From: Aureibaculum sp. 2308TA14-22
GTDB lineage: Bacteria > Bacteroidota > Bacteroidia > Flavobacteriales > Flavobacteriaceae
Reading direction: 5' to 3'
Assembly: GCF_040538665.1 (NCBI RefSeq)
Contig: NZ_JBEWXT010000001.1
Location: forward strand, 1,266,501 to 1,330,500
DNA: 64,000 nucleotides
Part shown: positions 7,999-16,979 of the stretch, one piece after another
How the letters are laid out: every line of letters starts with the position of its first letter
Numbering within the stretch: the first letter of the stretch is position 1
The notes under the pieces: generated by a model
The model's input: the letters and a program-made list of their open reading frames with translations, nothing else
What the model was told of the DNA's origin: nothing
The model's database searches: none
Position numbers and translations under genes: made by a program

Positions 7999-10086
7999 TT
8001 AATCTGTTATTTTTTCTACTTTATTAAGCAACTCTTCATCCAATTTCTTTAAAAAGAGCATCTCCGCATAAAATTGCCAGTCAAATGAAATACTCTGATT
8101 TGCCAAATGCACATGGTGGTCTTGGTCTAAAATGTAATCATCTGGTTTGGTCAGAATACGTGTTTTTCCATAAACCATTTCAAATTCATTTCTCAAGGGT
8201 TTAAAATCATCTTTTAATTTTCTCAAATTATTTATGGCATCTGATTCTTCTTTTTTGTCCGTTGCATTGTCATATTCTTTTAAAACAATAAGCAATCTTG
8301 AGGTGTATTGTGTCAGTTTGTTTACCTGTTCATAAACTTCAAGCGTATATATATTGCGGTTGGCTTTTGATTTTAGGGTTTCTATTTTTTCGGCAATAGA
8401 ATCGTTTAGAGTGATCATTTTTTCAGCTTTTGTCAAACGTTCCTTATGTCTTTTGCTCCATTCTCCTTTTTTATTGGAGTCTGGCAAATCGATAACATCT
8501 TTATCAATTGCATTTTCGCTACTCATTAAATAATTCCGTCTATTTCCATTTAATAATGCATTTTTCCAAAAAGCAACGGGTAGTTCTAAACTGTCTATAA
8601 AAGCAAACTCAGGGTCGGAAACTTGATGCGAAAATTCCCTATGCCGGTAAGCGGATTTTAGCTCCTCATTATTTCTTTTCTCACCAGCCCAAGTATATTC
8701 AGAAAATGTAATAATACCACGCATGTACAATTCAAAATGCGGAGAGTCATCATCCCAAAGGGTCAATAACAACCCCCTAAGGTTATTGTCTATGGACGAA
8801 AGGGCAAAAGACTTGATGTTATCCATATTACTTTCTTCCTGCGGCATCAATACCCATCTGGTCTGTCCGGCCGTGGCTCCCAAAACTTCCATGTCATGTT
8901 TTTGAAACCATTCCATGGCTTTGGCATTACCTAACGCTTGTGGTTTGCTATAGTTCCATCGCATATAAATACAATTTTTAGGGAAAAGGTCCAAAAATTC
9001 TACAAGCTTATGCTCATTTTTTGCCCAGATACTATCCACTTCTTTTTGATTAAGTTCTAGATTGAACATTGGCTGATATACATTGGCGATTTTTAAGGGC
9101 ATATCGTCCCAAAAAATAGGAATTCGATTATGCTCTTCGGCAAACTTTGAAACTTTGTTGAGCCACATCAATTGTAATTCTAGCGAAGATTTACCACTAT
9201 TCCTGCCCGAAGTATGTACTTCGTCACCCCCAACATGCAAATATTTTCCATGCGGTGTGGCTTCCATAGCATCGAGATATAGATCAAATTGAACTTCGTA
9301 AGTTTCGGGGTCTAGTGGATTAAAGGCCCAATCATTTGTTGGATCATCACGTAAATGTTTGTACTTATCGTGTTTTAAAATAAATGAAGCATGCCCCAAT
9401 CCTTGAACCAACGGACTAATTTCGATATGGCGTTCTTTGGCATAATCAGATAATTTTTGCCATTCTTCAATACTCAAGGCATCAGCGGAAGCTACCTCAG
9501 GTTGCCGTTCGTACTTTAATTTATCTTCTAGCTCTACTATAATGCCGTTTACCTTATAACTGGCCAATTTATCTATCAGTTGGTAATAATATTCTGTTTT
9601 TTCTAAGTGGTGCTTTATGTCCAAATGGATTGAACGATAGGAGAGTAAGGGGTAGTCCTCAATGGTGCATTCGGGCAGATATACATTTTGTTCTTTAGCA
9701 TCTTGAAGCAATTGTTCTAAGGTTTTAAAACCATAAAACAAACCTGCTTTGTCTTTGGCGTTAATAAATATTTTCTTTTTGGCTATGGTCATTTTATAAC
9801 CCTGGTCGGCTAGTGAGAGTGTACTATCAATAGCATAAATAATAGTTGCTCCTTCAGGTTTTTCACTAACCGTAATTTTTGCTAATAAATTGTCCAATAC
9901 AGGGAGTTCAGTATCTATTGCAAAACAAGATTTTACATCATTATATTTTAACGAGCTATTGCCTTTAATTTCAAAATCTTGAGGTGATGGGAGTAATTTA
10001 AAATCTCCTAATTTTTCGTCTGAAGATTGACAGGAGGAAATTGTTAAGAAAACTAAACAACAGAAAAGGTTTTGCAGGTTTGTCAT
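7999..10086 (-). CDS. glycoside hydrolase family 20 beta-N-acetylhexosaminidase lipoprotein
   Basis: The 695-residue product starts with a lipoprotein signal (lipobox ISSC, lipidated Cys19), so it is probably anchored in the periplasm or at the cell surface. Next come a GH20b-type N-terminal domain (about 30-150) and a GH20 barrel. The barrel contains the catalytic Asp-Glu pair in HVGGDEVH (D288-E289), where Asp orients the substrate acetamido group and Glu is the acid/base. The last 190 residues or so are helical and charged, and I cannot assign them. The enzyme should release terminal GlcNAc or GalNAc from glycans or chitooligosaccharides. It converges with dnaB and is divergent from the next gene. 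Confidence 0.92.
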   Translation of the reverse strand: MTNLQNLFCCLVFLTISSCQSSDEKLGDFKLLPSPQDFEIKGNSSLKYNDVKSCFAIDTELPVLDNLLAKITVSEKPEGATIIYAIDSTLSLADQGYKMTIAKKKIFINAKDKAGLFYGFKTLEQLLQDAKEQNVYLPECTIEDYPLLSYRSIHLDIKHHLEKTEYYYQLIDKLASYKVNGIIVELEDKLKYERQPEVASADALSIEEWQKLSDYAKERHIEISPLVQGLGHASFILKHDKYKHLRDDPTNDWAFNPLDPETYEVQFDLYLDAMEATPHGKYLHVGGDEVHTSGRNSGKSSLELQLMWLNKVSKFAEEHNRIPIFWDDMPLKIANVYQPMFNLELNQKEVDSIWAKNEHKLVEFLDLFPKNCIYMRWNYSKPQALGNAKAMEWFQKHDMEVLGATAGQTRWVLMPQEESNMDNIKSFALSSIDNNLRGLLLTLWDDDSPHFELYMRGIITFSEYTWAGEKRNNEELKSAYRHREFSHQVSDPEFAFIDSLELPVAFWKNALLNGNRRNYLMSSENAIDKDVIDLPDSNKKGEWSKRHKERLTKAEKMITLNDSIAEKIETLKSKANRNIYTLEVYEQVNKLTQYTSRLLIVLKEYDNATDKKEESDAINNLRKLKDDFKPLRNEFEMVYGKTRILTKPDDYILDQDHHVHLANQSISFDWQFYAEMLFLKKLDEELLNKVEKITD

Positions 10087-10162
10087 AGTTGAAAATATTG
10101 ATTACGCAATTTATTACAATTTTATTAACTCGAAGTCCTATTCAAGTTAATTTTAATAATCG

Positions 10163-10170
10163 TAAATTTG
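10163..10170 (+). promoter_or_regulatory. -7 promoter element upstream of the ThuA-like gene
   Basis: TAAATTTG matches TAnnTTTG exactly. It lies 22 bases before the proposed TTG start at 10193, which supports that start. Confidence 0.5.
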
Positions 10171-10192
10171 GTCATTCTTAAATTATTGACTT

Positions 10193-11461
10193 TTGAGTTT
10201 TAAATTAAAACATATTGTTTGTGCCGTAGTAGTATTATTGAGTCAAATGGCTTTTGCTTCATTTATCTTAATACCTATGGATGATGTTAGTCAAGAAAAT
10301 CACTTAAAGGCCTACGGTATTACCTATTTTTCCTTACAAAAAGGGAACGATGTAAAATGGTTATTGAATTACAAAGGTGGTTCGTTTTTGTTGGAAGATC
10401 ATCAAGAGTTTAGGAATGAGTGTAAAATAAGAGGTGTTTCTTATGAGGTTATATCTGATACTGAAGCCATGCAAATATTGGAACTAATTGCAAGTCCCTC
10501 ACAAAATATGGAAGCTGTAACGTTGGAAAAAGCACCTAAAATTGCGGTGTATTCACCTAAAGATAAAATGCCTTGGGATGATGCCGTAACAATGGTTTTG
10601 AATTATGCTGAAATTCCTTACGACGTTGTTTATGATGAAGAAGTATTAGGTGATGAATTGATTAAATACGAATGGTTGCATTTGCATCACGAAGATTTTA
10701 CTGGGCAATATGGTAAATTCTATGGATCGTACCGTGCAGCTCCTTGGTATATAGAAGGTAAAGCTTATGCTGAAAAATTGGCCACAAAGTTAGGGTACGA
10801 TAAAGTGTCTGAACAAAAATTAGCAGTAGCTTTAGGAATACGTGATTTTGTTATTGGTGGAGGTTTTATGTTTGCCATGTGTTCGGCAACCGATAGTTTT
10901 GATATTGCTCTAGCTGCTGAAGGTGTTGATATAGCTGAAGCTATGTTCGATGGTGACCCTTCAGAACCTAATTATCAAGATAAAATTGATTTTGAAAAAA
11001 CCTTTGCTTTTACCGATTTTAGATTGGTGCGAAGCCCAACCGAATATGAATTTTCATCAATCGATATGACCCGAAAACGATATATTCAGCGTACCGAAGA
11101 TTACTTTTCATTACAAGAATATTCCGCCAAATGGGATCCTGTTCCTACAATGCTTACGCAGAATCATACTTTATTGGTAAAAGGTTTTATGGGGCAAACT
11201 ACAAGTTATGACCGAGCCAATGTAAAATCTACTGTGTTGGTTATGGGTGAAAACAAGGTAAATGACGAAGCCAAATACATTCATGGTGTAAAAGGTAAAG
11301 GCATGTGGACCTTCTATGGCGGTCATGACCCTGAAGATTATACGCATAGGGTAGGAGATCCTAAAACGGAATTAGATTTACACCCAAATTCTCCTGGATA
11401 TCGACTGATTTTAAACAATGTATTGTTTCCTGCGGCTAAGAAAAAGAAGCAAAAGACTTGA
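10193..11461 (+). CDS. secreted ThuA/GATase-like protein (often labelled asparagine synthetase B)
   Basis: This protein of 422 residues begins at a TTG codon. The start is supported by the signal peptide it completes (cleavage after AFA, about residue 22) and by a promoter element 22 bases upstream. As I recall, related Bacteroidota proteins are often named asparagine synthetase B. I see neither the N-terminal catalytic Cys of that family nor the SGGxDS pyrophosphate loop. Instead a Cys follows a Gly-rich strand (IGGGFMFAMC, Cys220) and a late His lies in FYGGHDPED (His378), as in class I glutamine-amidotransferase-like or ThuA-like folds. Function is therefore unknown, probably periplasmic. 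Its stop abuts the convergent gcvT stop with no spacer. Confidence 0.85.
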   Translation: MSFKLKHIVCAVVVLLSQMAFASFILIPMDDVSQENHLKAYGITYFSLQKGNDVKWLLNYKGGSFLLEDHQEFRNECKIRGVSYEVISDTEAMQILELIASPSQNMEAVTLEKAPKIAVYSPKDKMPWDDAVTMVLNYAEIPYDVVYDEEVLGDELIKYEWLHLHHEDFTGQYGKFYGSYRAAPWYIEGKAYAEKLATKLGYDKVSEQKLAVALGIRDFVIGGGFMFAMCSATDSFDIALAAEGVDIAEAMFDGDPSEPNYQDKIDFEKTFAFTDFRLVRSPTEYEFSSIDMTRKRYIQRTEDYFSLQEYSAKWDPVPTMLTQNHTLLVKGFMGQTTSYDRANVKSTVLVMGENKVNDEAKYIHGVKGKGMWTFYGGHDPEDYTHRVGDPKTELDLHPNSPGYRLILNNVLFPAAKKKKQKT

Positions 11462-12547
11462 TTAAGAAGCCTTGTAAAAAGGTAATTTAACTACTGTTGC
11501 CGGAACAGCATTTTTTCTTATTTGAATGTTAATTTTGCTTCCAGCGGTTGCAAAAACAGCAGGAACATATCCTAACCCTATACCTTTTTTAAGCGAAGGG
11601 CTCATAGTTCCAGAAGTTACTACACCAATTTTTTTTCCATTACCATCAACAATATCATAATCTTGTCTAGGAATACCTCGGTCATCCAATTCAAAACCAA
11701 CTAGTTTGCGTTCTAAACCTCTTTCTTTTTGTTTTTTCAAATTTTCAGAATTTACAAAATCTTTGGTGAATTTGGTTATCCAACCCAAACCGGCTTCCAA
11801 AGGCGAAGTACTATCATCTATATCATTTCCGTACAAACAGAAACCCATTTCTAGACGTAAGGTATCTCTGGCCGCTAACCCGATAGGTTTGATGCCATAA
11901 TCTGCACCCGCTTCCAACACTTTATTCCAAATTTGTTCAACTTCAGAGTTTTTGCAATAAATTTCAAACCCACCAGAACCTGTATAACCAGTGGCTGAAA
12001 TTATTACGTGTTCAATTTCTGCAAAATCAGCAACTTCAAACGTATAGTACTTCATATTTTCCAAATCCACCGAAGTCAATGATTGCATCGCTTTTGCCGC
12101 TTTTGGTCCTTGAATAGCCAACAAAGAGAAATCTTCAGATAAATTTCGCATATCTGCATTCATCGTATTGTGTTTACTAATCCATTCCCAATCTTTATCA
12201 ATATTTGATGCGTTTACCACCAAAAGAAACTTTTCTCCATTTAATCTATAAATAATTAAATCGTCAACAATACCACCTTTTTCATTCGGGAAACAACTAT
12301 ATTGTGCCTGACCATCTACCAGCTTTGAAGCGTCATTAGAACACATTTTTTGAATTAACGTCAATGCGTTTGGCCCCGTAATTAAAAATTCACCCATATG
12401 CGAAACATCAAAAACACCAACACCATTTCTAACGGTTTCATGCTCTACGTTAATTCCCTCATATTGAACGGGCATATTGTAACCTGCAAAAGGAACTAGT
12501 TTGGCTCCAAGAGCTTCGTGAATGTGAGTTAAGGCAGTATTTTTCAT
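11462..12547 (-). CDS. gcvT: glycine cleavage system T protein (aminomethyltransferase)
   Basis: GcvT transfers the methylene group from aminomethylated lipoyl-H-protein to tetrahydrofolate, releasing ammonia, in the cytoplasmic glycine cleavage complex. The 361-residue length and overall pattern fit the family: an N-terminal [13 protein letters not shown] segment, the folate-binding region around [10 protein letters not shown] and [22 protein letters not shown] in the middle, and a C-terminal [17 protein letters not shown] barrel motif. The other glycine-cleavage genes are not adjacent, which is normal in this phylum. A canonical -7 element lies about 33 bases upstream. Confidence 0.97.
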   Translation of the reverse strand: MKNTALTHIHEALGAKLVPFAGYNMPVQYEGINVEHETVRNGVGVFDVSHMGEFLITGPNALTLIQKMCSNDASKLVDGQAQYSCFPNEKGGIVDDLIIYRLNGEKFLLVVNASNIDKDWEWISKHNTMNADMRNLSEDFSLLAIQGPKAAKAMQSLTSVDLENMKYYTFEVADFAEIEHVIISATGYTGSGGFEIYCKNSEVEQIWNKVLEAGADYGIKPIGLAARDTLRLEMGFCLYGNDIDDSTSPLEAGLGWITKFTKDFVNSENLKKQKERGLERKLVGFELDDRGIPRQDYDIVDGNGKKIGVVTSGTMSPSLKKGIGLGYVPAVFATAGSKINIQIRKNAVPATVVKLPFYKAS

Positions 12548-12579
12548 AATAAAGATGAATTATAAATAAATTCGTCCCG

Positions 12580-12587
12580 CAAAATTA
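12580..12587 (-). promoter_or_regulatory. -7 promoter element for gcvT
   Basis: Minus-strand TAATTTTG matches TAnnTTTG. The 14-base context at 12579-12592 is identical to that at 38449-38462, upstream of the methyltransferase gene. Confidence 0.55.
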
Positions 12588-12686
12588 AGGATTAATTATG
12601 GGGTAAAAAAGATTTTAATTCGTCATAAGCTTGAATTATTGTTGTACGAATTTGAATCTAAATTGTTTGATAAAGTAATTATAACA

Positions 12687-12721
12687 AAAAAGGTTCATTT
12701 AATTGTTAAATGAACCTTTTT
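12687..12721 (-). terminator. intrinsic terminator of the 141-aa protein gene
   Basis: A perfect 16-bp inverted repeat (arms 12687-12702 and 12706-12721, loop ttg) starts 15 bases after the stop codon. On the minus strand the stem ends in a run of T. The stem core is GGTTCATTTAA. The A/T tracts at both ends would also allow function on the other strand. Confidence 0.85.
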
Positions 12722-12735
12722 ACTTGAGGTTTTTG

Positions 12736-13161
12736 TCAGACTATGGTAAACGTCCTGCTAACTACATCAACGTTACTGCCCGATGGCAATTTGGCTTTAA
12801 CATTTTTAAAAGTAAATGTATCTCCCTTCTTTAAATCCTTTAAATGTGAAAGAATTTTACTATTTAAGGTGTCGGTATCCTCTTTTACGGTTATGGTTTT
12901 ACCCGTAGCTTTAATATGAATTGTAAATTGGGTAATTTTAGAGCCTTTGGCACATCCTTCAACTCCCAGTTTATAATTATCTTCAATTTCTTGTTTTGAT
13001 ATGTCACCACCAAATTTACCCGCAATTGTCAAATAGGCTCCACCTGTTTTATCAAAAGGTGCTACTTTTGAAGTTAAATTACTACTGTTGAGTATTGCAG
13101 GAACAAAAAATGTTAATGTCAGAATGGTTAATACAGATACAATTTTTTTTAGATTTTTCAT
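12736..13161 (-). CDS. small secreted protein resembling the GldM C-terminal domain
   Basis: This 141-residue protein has a signal peptide (hydrophobic core about 7-24) and one small domain. The domain begins GGAYLTIAGKFGG and ends LKKGDTFTFKNVKAK...SRTFTIV. That resembles, by eye, the last beta-rich domain of GldM, the gliding and type IX secretion motor protein, where a KGD-x-x-x-F-x-x-I-x-A motif precedes the final strand. No transmembrane helix other than the signal is present, and there are no gld genes nearby, so it is a stand-alone copy. Its role is unknown; I infer an extracytoplasmic location. A strong terminator follows it. Confidence 0.75.
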   Translation of the reverse strand: MKNLKKIVSVLTILTLTFFVPAILNSSNLTSKVAPFDKTGGAYLTIAGKFGGDISKQEIEDNYKLGVEGCAKGSKITQFTIHIKATGKTITVKEDTDTLNSKILSHLKDLKKGDTFTFKNVKAKLPSGSNVDVVSRTFTIV

Positions 13162-13271
13162 GATATAAAATTTTAGTTAAACAAATAGTTAAAGCCGAAA
13201 TTAGCAACTACTTTAAATAGAATTTTGAAAAATAGACCAACGATGCTATTTAATATAGTAACGGCTATAAT

Positions 13272-13321
13272 ACCTTAAAAGGTTGATTGTCGTCGAAGGA
13301 CAATAATTGCTATATGCAATT
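13272..13321. repeat. cluster of three short inverted repeats before the LytS-type kinase gene
   Basis: Within the 226-bp gap before 13388 there are three adjacent dyads: acctt/aaggt (13272-13283), attgtc/gacaat (13286-13304, 7-base loop) and aattgc/gcaatt (13305-13321, 5-base loop). They could be operators or a leader structure. I found no convincing -7 element in this gap. Confidence 0.35.
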
Positions 13322-13387
13322 AATCAGTTTGTCTATTAACTTTTGGAAAATGCCAATTAATTCAGATATTTATCTAAAATACGATCA

Positions 13388-14428
13388 ATGCACAAAACAG
13401 GATTTACTGTAAAAAAAATCATATCTCATTTGCTATTTTGGTTGTTGTATTTGGCTTCGGAATATTTAGCCAACCTACCACATCTTGATGGTGTTGAACA
13501 TTTTAGAACCTTAAGGTCATTGGTAATTTCATTACCTATTGTAATGGTACCAACATATTTTATGTTGTTTTATGCTATTCCCAAATTGCTAAAGAAAAAT
13601 AAAATAGTTGTCTTTATTTTAGTTTGCATAAGTATTGCTATTGCCATATTATTTGCCCGTGTGGAATGGTTGGAAATTGTCAATTATTTGAATTCAGGAT
13701 ATGTAGGTGAAATGCCTATGACAAAGGTTGTTAAAAACGCAATTAGGGACTATGCTATTATCGCCCTTGCTATCTGTATTTATATAATTTCTGATTGGAG
13801 AATACAAGCTAAGGTCAATGAGCAACTTATCATTGCAAAGGCAAAATCAGATTTAGAAATATTAAAGAGGCAACTGCACCCTCACTTTTTATTTAATACA
13901 CTTAACAATATTTATAGCTTATCCGTAAATGATTCTGAACAAACCTCACAAAGTATCTTAAAATTATCTAATTTGCTGGAATATTTGGTGTATCAATCTG
14001 GTGAAAAAGAAGTCATTCTTAAAGATGAGATCGAGTTGATGGAAAATTATATCACATTAGAAAAATTGCGTTATGACAAGAGTCTATCTGTAGAATTTGA
14101 TATAGATGATGTTCGTAATATAAAAACACCGCCCTTGCTTTTATTACCTTTTATTGAGAACTGCTTTAAACATGGAGGTAAAAATAAAAAAGGAATTTTT
14201 TGGATAACTGTTAAAATAAAATTATTGAACAGTACCCTTTTAATAACATTTAAAAATAGTAAATCACTAAAAAAACAAGTGCCTGAAAAAAACTCAGGGA
14301 TGGGTTTACAGAATGTAAAAGAAAGACTAGAACTTTTATTTAAAGAACGTTATACATTAGAAATAGAAGATGCCGTAAACTATTATGAAGCTAAATTACT
14401 CCTAAATTTAAATAAAGATGATATATAA
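13388..14428 (+). CDS. LytS/YehU-type sensor histidine kinase
   Basis: This 346-residue kinase has four hydrophobic segments (about 13-30, 43-63, 73-90 and 118-136) and a short coiled linker. A His_kinase domain follows, with the motif LHPHFLFNTLNN; phospho-acceptor His166 is the second His. A HATPase-like segment follows (PPLLLLPFIENCFKHG, then GMGLQNVKERL). It is expected to sense a membrane or envelope signal and phosphorylate the response regulator encoded next, whose start codon overlaps its 3' end by 11 bases. The signal is unknown and there is no separate sensor domain. Confidence 0.94.
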   Translation: MHKTGFTVKKIISHLLFWLLYLASEYLANLPHLDGVEHFRTLRSLVISLPIVMVPTYFMLFYAIPKLLKKNKIVVFILVCISIAIAILFARVEWLEIVNYLNSGYVGEMPMTKVVKNAIRDYAIIALAICIYIISDWRIQAKVNEQLIIAKAKSDLEILKRQLHPHFLFNTLNNIYSLSVNDSEQTSQSILKLSNLLEYLVYQSGEKEVILKDEIELMENYITLEKLRYDKSLSVEFDIDDVRNIKTPPLLLLPFIENCFKHGGKNKKGIFWITVKIKLLNSTLLITFKNSKSLKKQVPEKNSGMGLQNVKERLELLFKERYTLEIEDAVNYYEAKLLLNLNKDDI

Positions 14429-15122
14429 CTGTTTTATCGTTGATGACGAGCCTTTGGCAATAGACGTGATTGCCAACTATTTGGATAAACTCCCTAATTT
14501 CAAGGTGGTTGGTGCTTACACTGAACCAGTCGAAGCATTTATGAAAATAAAAGACAAAAGCATTAATCTTTTGTTTATAGATATACAAATGCCTGATCTA
14601 AATGGTTTAGAGTTTGTTAAAGCATTAAAAGATAGACCAGAAATAATTGTAACGACTGCGTTTAGAGAGTTTGCGGTTCAGGGTTTTGATTTGAGTATTT
14701 TAGATTATTTGGTAAAACCGATTCCGTTTGAGCGGTTTTTGCAATCTATTGATAAGTTTTTGGATAAGAAAAGAGGACAAGCTGATTCGGTAAAAGAAAA
14801 TACCAATGATTTTATAATGGTACGTTCAGAGAGAAAATTCATAAAAATAAATTTACAAGATATTTTATATGTTGAAGGGTTAAAAGATTATGTAAAAATT
14901 GTTCTTCTAGATAAAAGTGTATTGACAAAACAATCTATTGGTAATTTTGAAAAATTATTAAATAAAAATTACTTTTTCAGAATTCATAAATCATATATAG
15001 CAGCTATTGATAAGATTACGGCATATACAAATAACGATGTTGAAATTCTAAAATATGAACTGCCTATTGGTAGAGCATATAAAAAGAAATTTATTGAATT
15101 CATGAATTCGTCGAAAACTTAA
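14418..15122 (+). CDS. LytTR-family response regulator
   Basis: The 234-residue protein has a receiver domain (1-120) with acidic residues D9-D10, phospho-acceptor Asp55 in LLFIDIQMPD and Lys100 in DYLVKP. A LytTR DNA-binding domain follows (about 130-230, with ILYVEGLKDYVKI and FFRIHKSYI). It should bind direct repeats upstream of its target genes when phosphorylated by the adjacent kinase. Its stop overlaps the convergent thrC stop by four bases. Targets cannot be determined here; the inverted repeats upstream of the operon are one possibility for autoregulation. Confidence 0.95.
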   Translation: MIYNCFIVDDEPLAIDVIANYLDKLPNFKVVGAYTEPVEAFMKIKDKSINLLFIDIQMPDLNGLEFVKALKDRPEIIVTTAFREFAVQGFDLSILDYLVKPIPFERFLQSIDKFLDKKRGQADSVKENTNDFIMVRSERKFIKINLQDILYVEGLKDYVKIVLLDKSVLTKQSIGNFEKLLNKNYFFRIHKSYIAAIDKITAYTNNDVEILKYELPIGRAYKKKFIEFMNSSKT

Positions 15123-16408
15123 TCGAGTAAAAAAGATTTTAGCTCATCATAAGTTTTGATAAATGTTGCTTTTTTCGTGTTATCAATGACAGCTTTTATT
15201 TGCGGAGGATAATCTATGGTTTTTCCAATTACGGGCTCAACTACATCTAAAAATTTTACAGGATGTGCCGTCTCCAAAAAGATGCCATAGGCATCGTTTG
15301 GTAATGAATATTTTTTAAGTCCAAGATAGCCTACTGCTCCATGTGGGTCTGCAATATAGTTGCAATTTTTATAGAGGTGCAGCATGGCTCTTTTAGTCTC
15401 TTGGTCGGTAAAAGAATAGGAGAGAAGGTCTTTTTTTAACGTTTCCAAATCATCATTATATATTTTTTGAATCCTGATAAAGTTACTTGGGTCACCAACA
15501 TCCATAGCATTCGATATGGTTTGATGTGATGGTTTTGGATCGTATTCTCCAGTTTTCAAGTAGTTGGGAACAACGTCATTGATATTAGTTGAAGCAATAA
15601 ATTGATGAATTGGCAAACCTAGTTTTTTTGCCATCATCCCCGCACAAATATTTCCAAAATTTCCACTAGGTACTGAAAAAAAAAGTTTCTTGTTCTTATT
15701 TTTTAACTGTTTGTAAGCAAAAAAGAAATAGAATAATTGCGGTAACCAACGTGCTACGTTTATTGAATTGGCCGATGTTAATTGTTTTGTATCAGTAATT
15801 GAAGTATCCAAAAATGCCCTTTTTACCATAGCTTGACAATCGTCAAAAGTGCCATCAACCTCTAAGGCAGAAATATTTTGCTCTAAAGTAGTTAATTGTT
15901 TTTCTTGGACTTCACTAACCTTTTTACTAGGATATAAAATCACAACCTTTACATTTTCAACCCCTAAAAAACCACTCGCCACAGCACCACCCGTATCTCC
16001 CGATGTAGCTACTAAAACGGTTACTTCTTTATCACTATTTCTATTCAAATATCCTAGGCAACGAGCCATAAACCTGGCTCCAACATCTTTAAATGCCATA
16101 GTTGGGCCATGAAATAATTCTAGCGTTTTAATATTCTCTTCTATATCAACCAAAGGAAAATCAAAACAAAGCGTATCTGTAATAATTTCTCTTAAAACGG
16201 TATCAGGAATTTCATCTCCAACAAATTGCCGAATGGCTTTAAAAGCAATTTCCCCATTAGAATATTGATCTACATTGTCAATAATATCCTTTTCTAATGG
16301 AATGATTTTCTCAGGAAAGTAAAGCCCTTTGTCTTCAGCCAATCCTTTGATTACGGCATCTTTAAATGAGACCTCTTTTGCGTTGTTGTTTAAGCTGTAA
16401 TATTTCAA
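15119..16408 (-). CDS. thrC: threonine synthase
   Basis: ThrC converts O-phospho-homoserine to threonine with pyridoxal phosphate. The 429-residue sequence has the family N-terminus (MKYYSLNN...VSFKDAVIKGLAEDKGLYFPE), the PLP lysine K107 in GPTMAFKDVGARF, the phosphate-binding ATSGDTGGAVASG loop and a late GAVGYLGL segment. Length is normal for the long form found in Bacteroidota. It is the last gene of a four-gene minus-strand run, 17 bases after rsmD. The other threonine pathway genes are not in the window. Confidence 0.97.
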   Translation of the reverse strand: MKYYSLNNNAKEVSFKDAVIKGLAEDKGLYFPEKIIPLEKDIIDNVDQYSNGEIAFKAIRQFVGDEIPDTVLREIITDTLCFDFPLVDIEENIKTLELFHGPTMAFKDVGARFMARCLGYLNRNSDKEVTVLVATSGDTGGAVASGFLGVENVKVVILYPSKKVSEVQEKQLTTLEQNISALEVDGTFDDCQAMVKRAFLDTSITDTKQLTSANSINVARWLPQLFYFFFAYKQLKNKNKKLFFSVPSGNFGNICAGMMAKKLGLPIHQFIASTNINDVVPNYLKTGEYDPKPSHQTISNAMDVGDPSNFIRIQKIYNDDLETLKKDLLSYSFTDQETKRAMLHLYKNCNYIADPHGAVGYLGLKKYSLPNDAYGIFLETAHPVKFLDVVEPVIGKTIDYPPQIKAVIDNTKKATFIKTYDELKSFLLD

Positions 16409-16425
16409 TGGATATTAAGTATTAA

Positions 16426-16962
16426 TTAATTGTCAAAAAAACTAAACATACTACTACCATATTTTTTTGAATAGCTAAAATTTGGTAAGTCTGAAATATC
16501 TGTATGTTTAGAATGCTCTATGATTAGTAAACCATCCTCATTTATCATTCTATTTTCAATAACTAAAGATATAATTTTTTCTAATTGCTCTTTTGCAAAA
16601 CTATAGGGCGGATCAGCAAAAATAATATCAAAAGTCATTTTATTATTAGCCAGATAACTAAAAACATCACTTTTTAATGCTCTAATATTAAGCTGAAGTT
16701 CATCAGCTGTTTTTTGAACAAATTGCACCGAACTATAATGATTATCAACACTTGTTACCGTTTTTGCTCCGCGAGAAGAAAATTCTAAGCTAATGCTACC
16801 AATACCAGCAAAAAGATCTAATACGGACAATTCATCAAAATAATAATTGTTGTTTATAATGTTAAAAAGTGCTTCTTTAGCAAAATCTGTAGTTGGTCTT
16901 GCAGGCAACTTTTTTGGAGCTGTAATTCTTTTGCCTTTATGCTTTCCTGAAATAATTCGCAT
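16426..16962 (-). CDS. rsmD: 16S rRNA (guanine966-N2)-methyltransferase RsmD
   Basis: RsmD methylates G966 of 16S rRNA on the small subunit. The 178-residue protein begins MRIISGKHKGKRI, which is typical of the family. It has the SAM-binding VLDLFAGIGSISLE (about 47-60) and the catalytic DPPY (117-120). It lies between the DUF3822 gene and thrC, each 17 bases away, as part of one operon. No unusual feature is seen. Confidence 0.95.
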   Translation of the reverse strand: MRIISGKHKGKRITAPKKLPARPTTDFAKEALFNIINNNYYFDELSVLDLFAGIGSISLEFSSRGAKTVTSVDNHYSSVQFVQKTADELQLNIRALKSDVFSYLANNKMTFDIIFADPPYSFAKEQLEKIISLVIENRMINEDGLLIIEHSKHTDISDLPNFSYSKKYGSSMFSFFDN

Positions 16963-16979
16963 AATACTTAGTAAACTAA

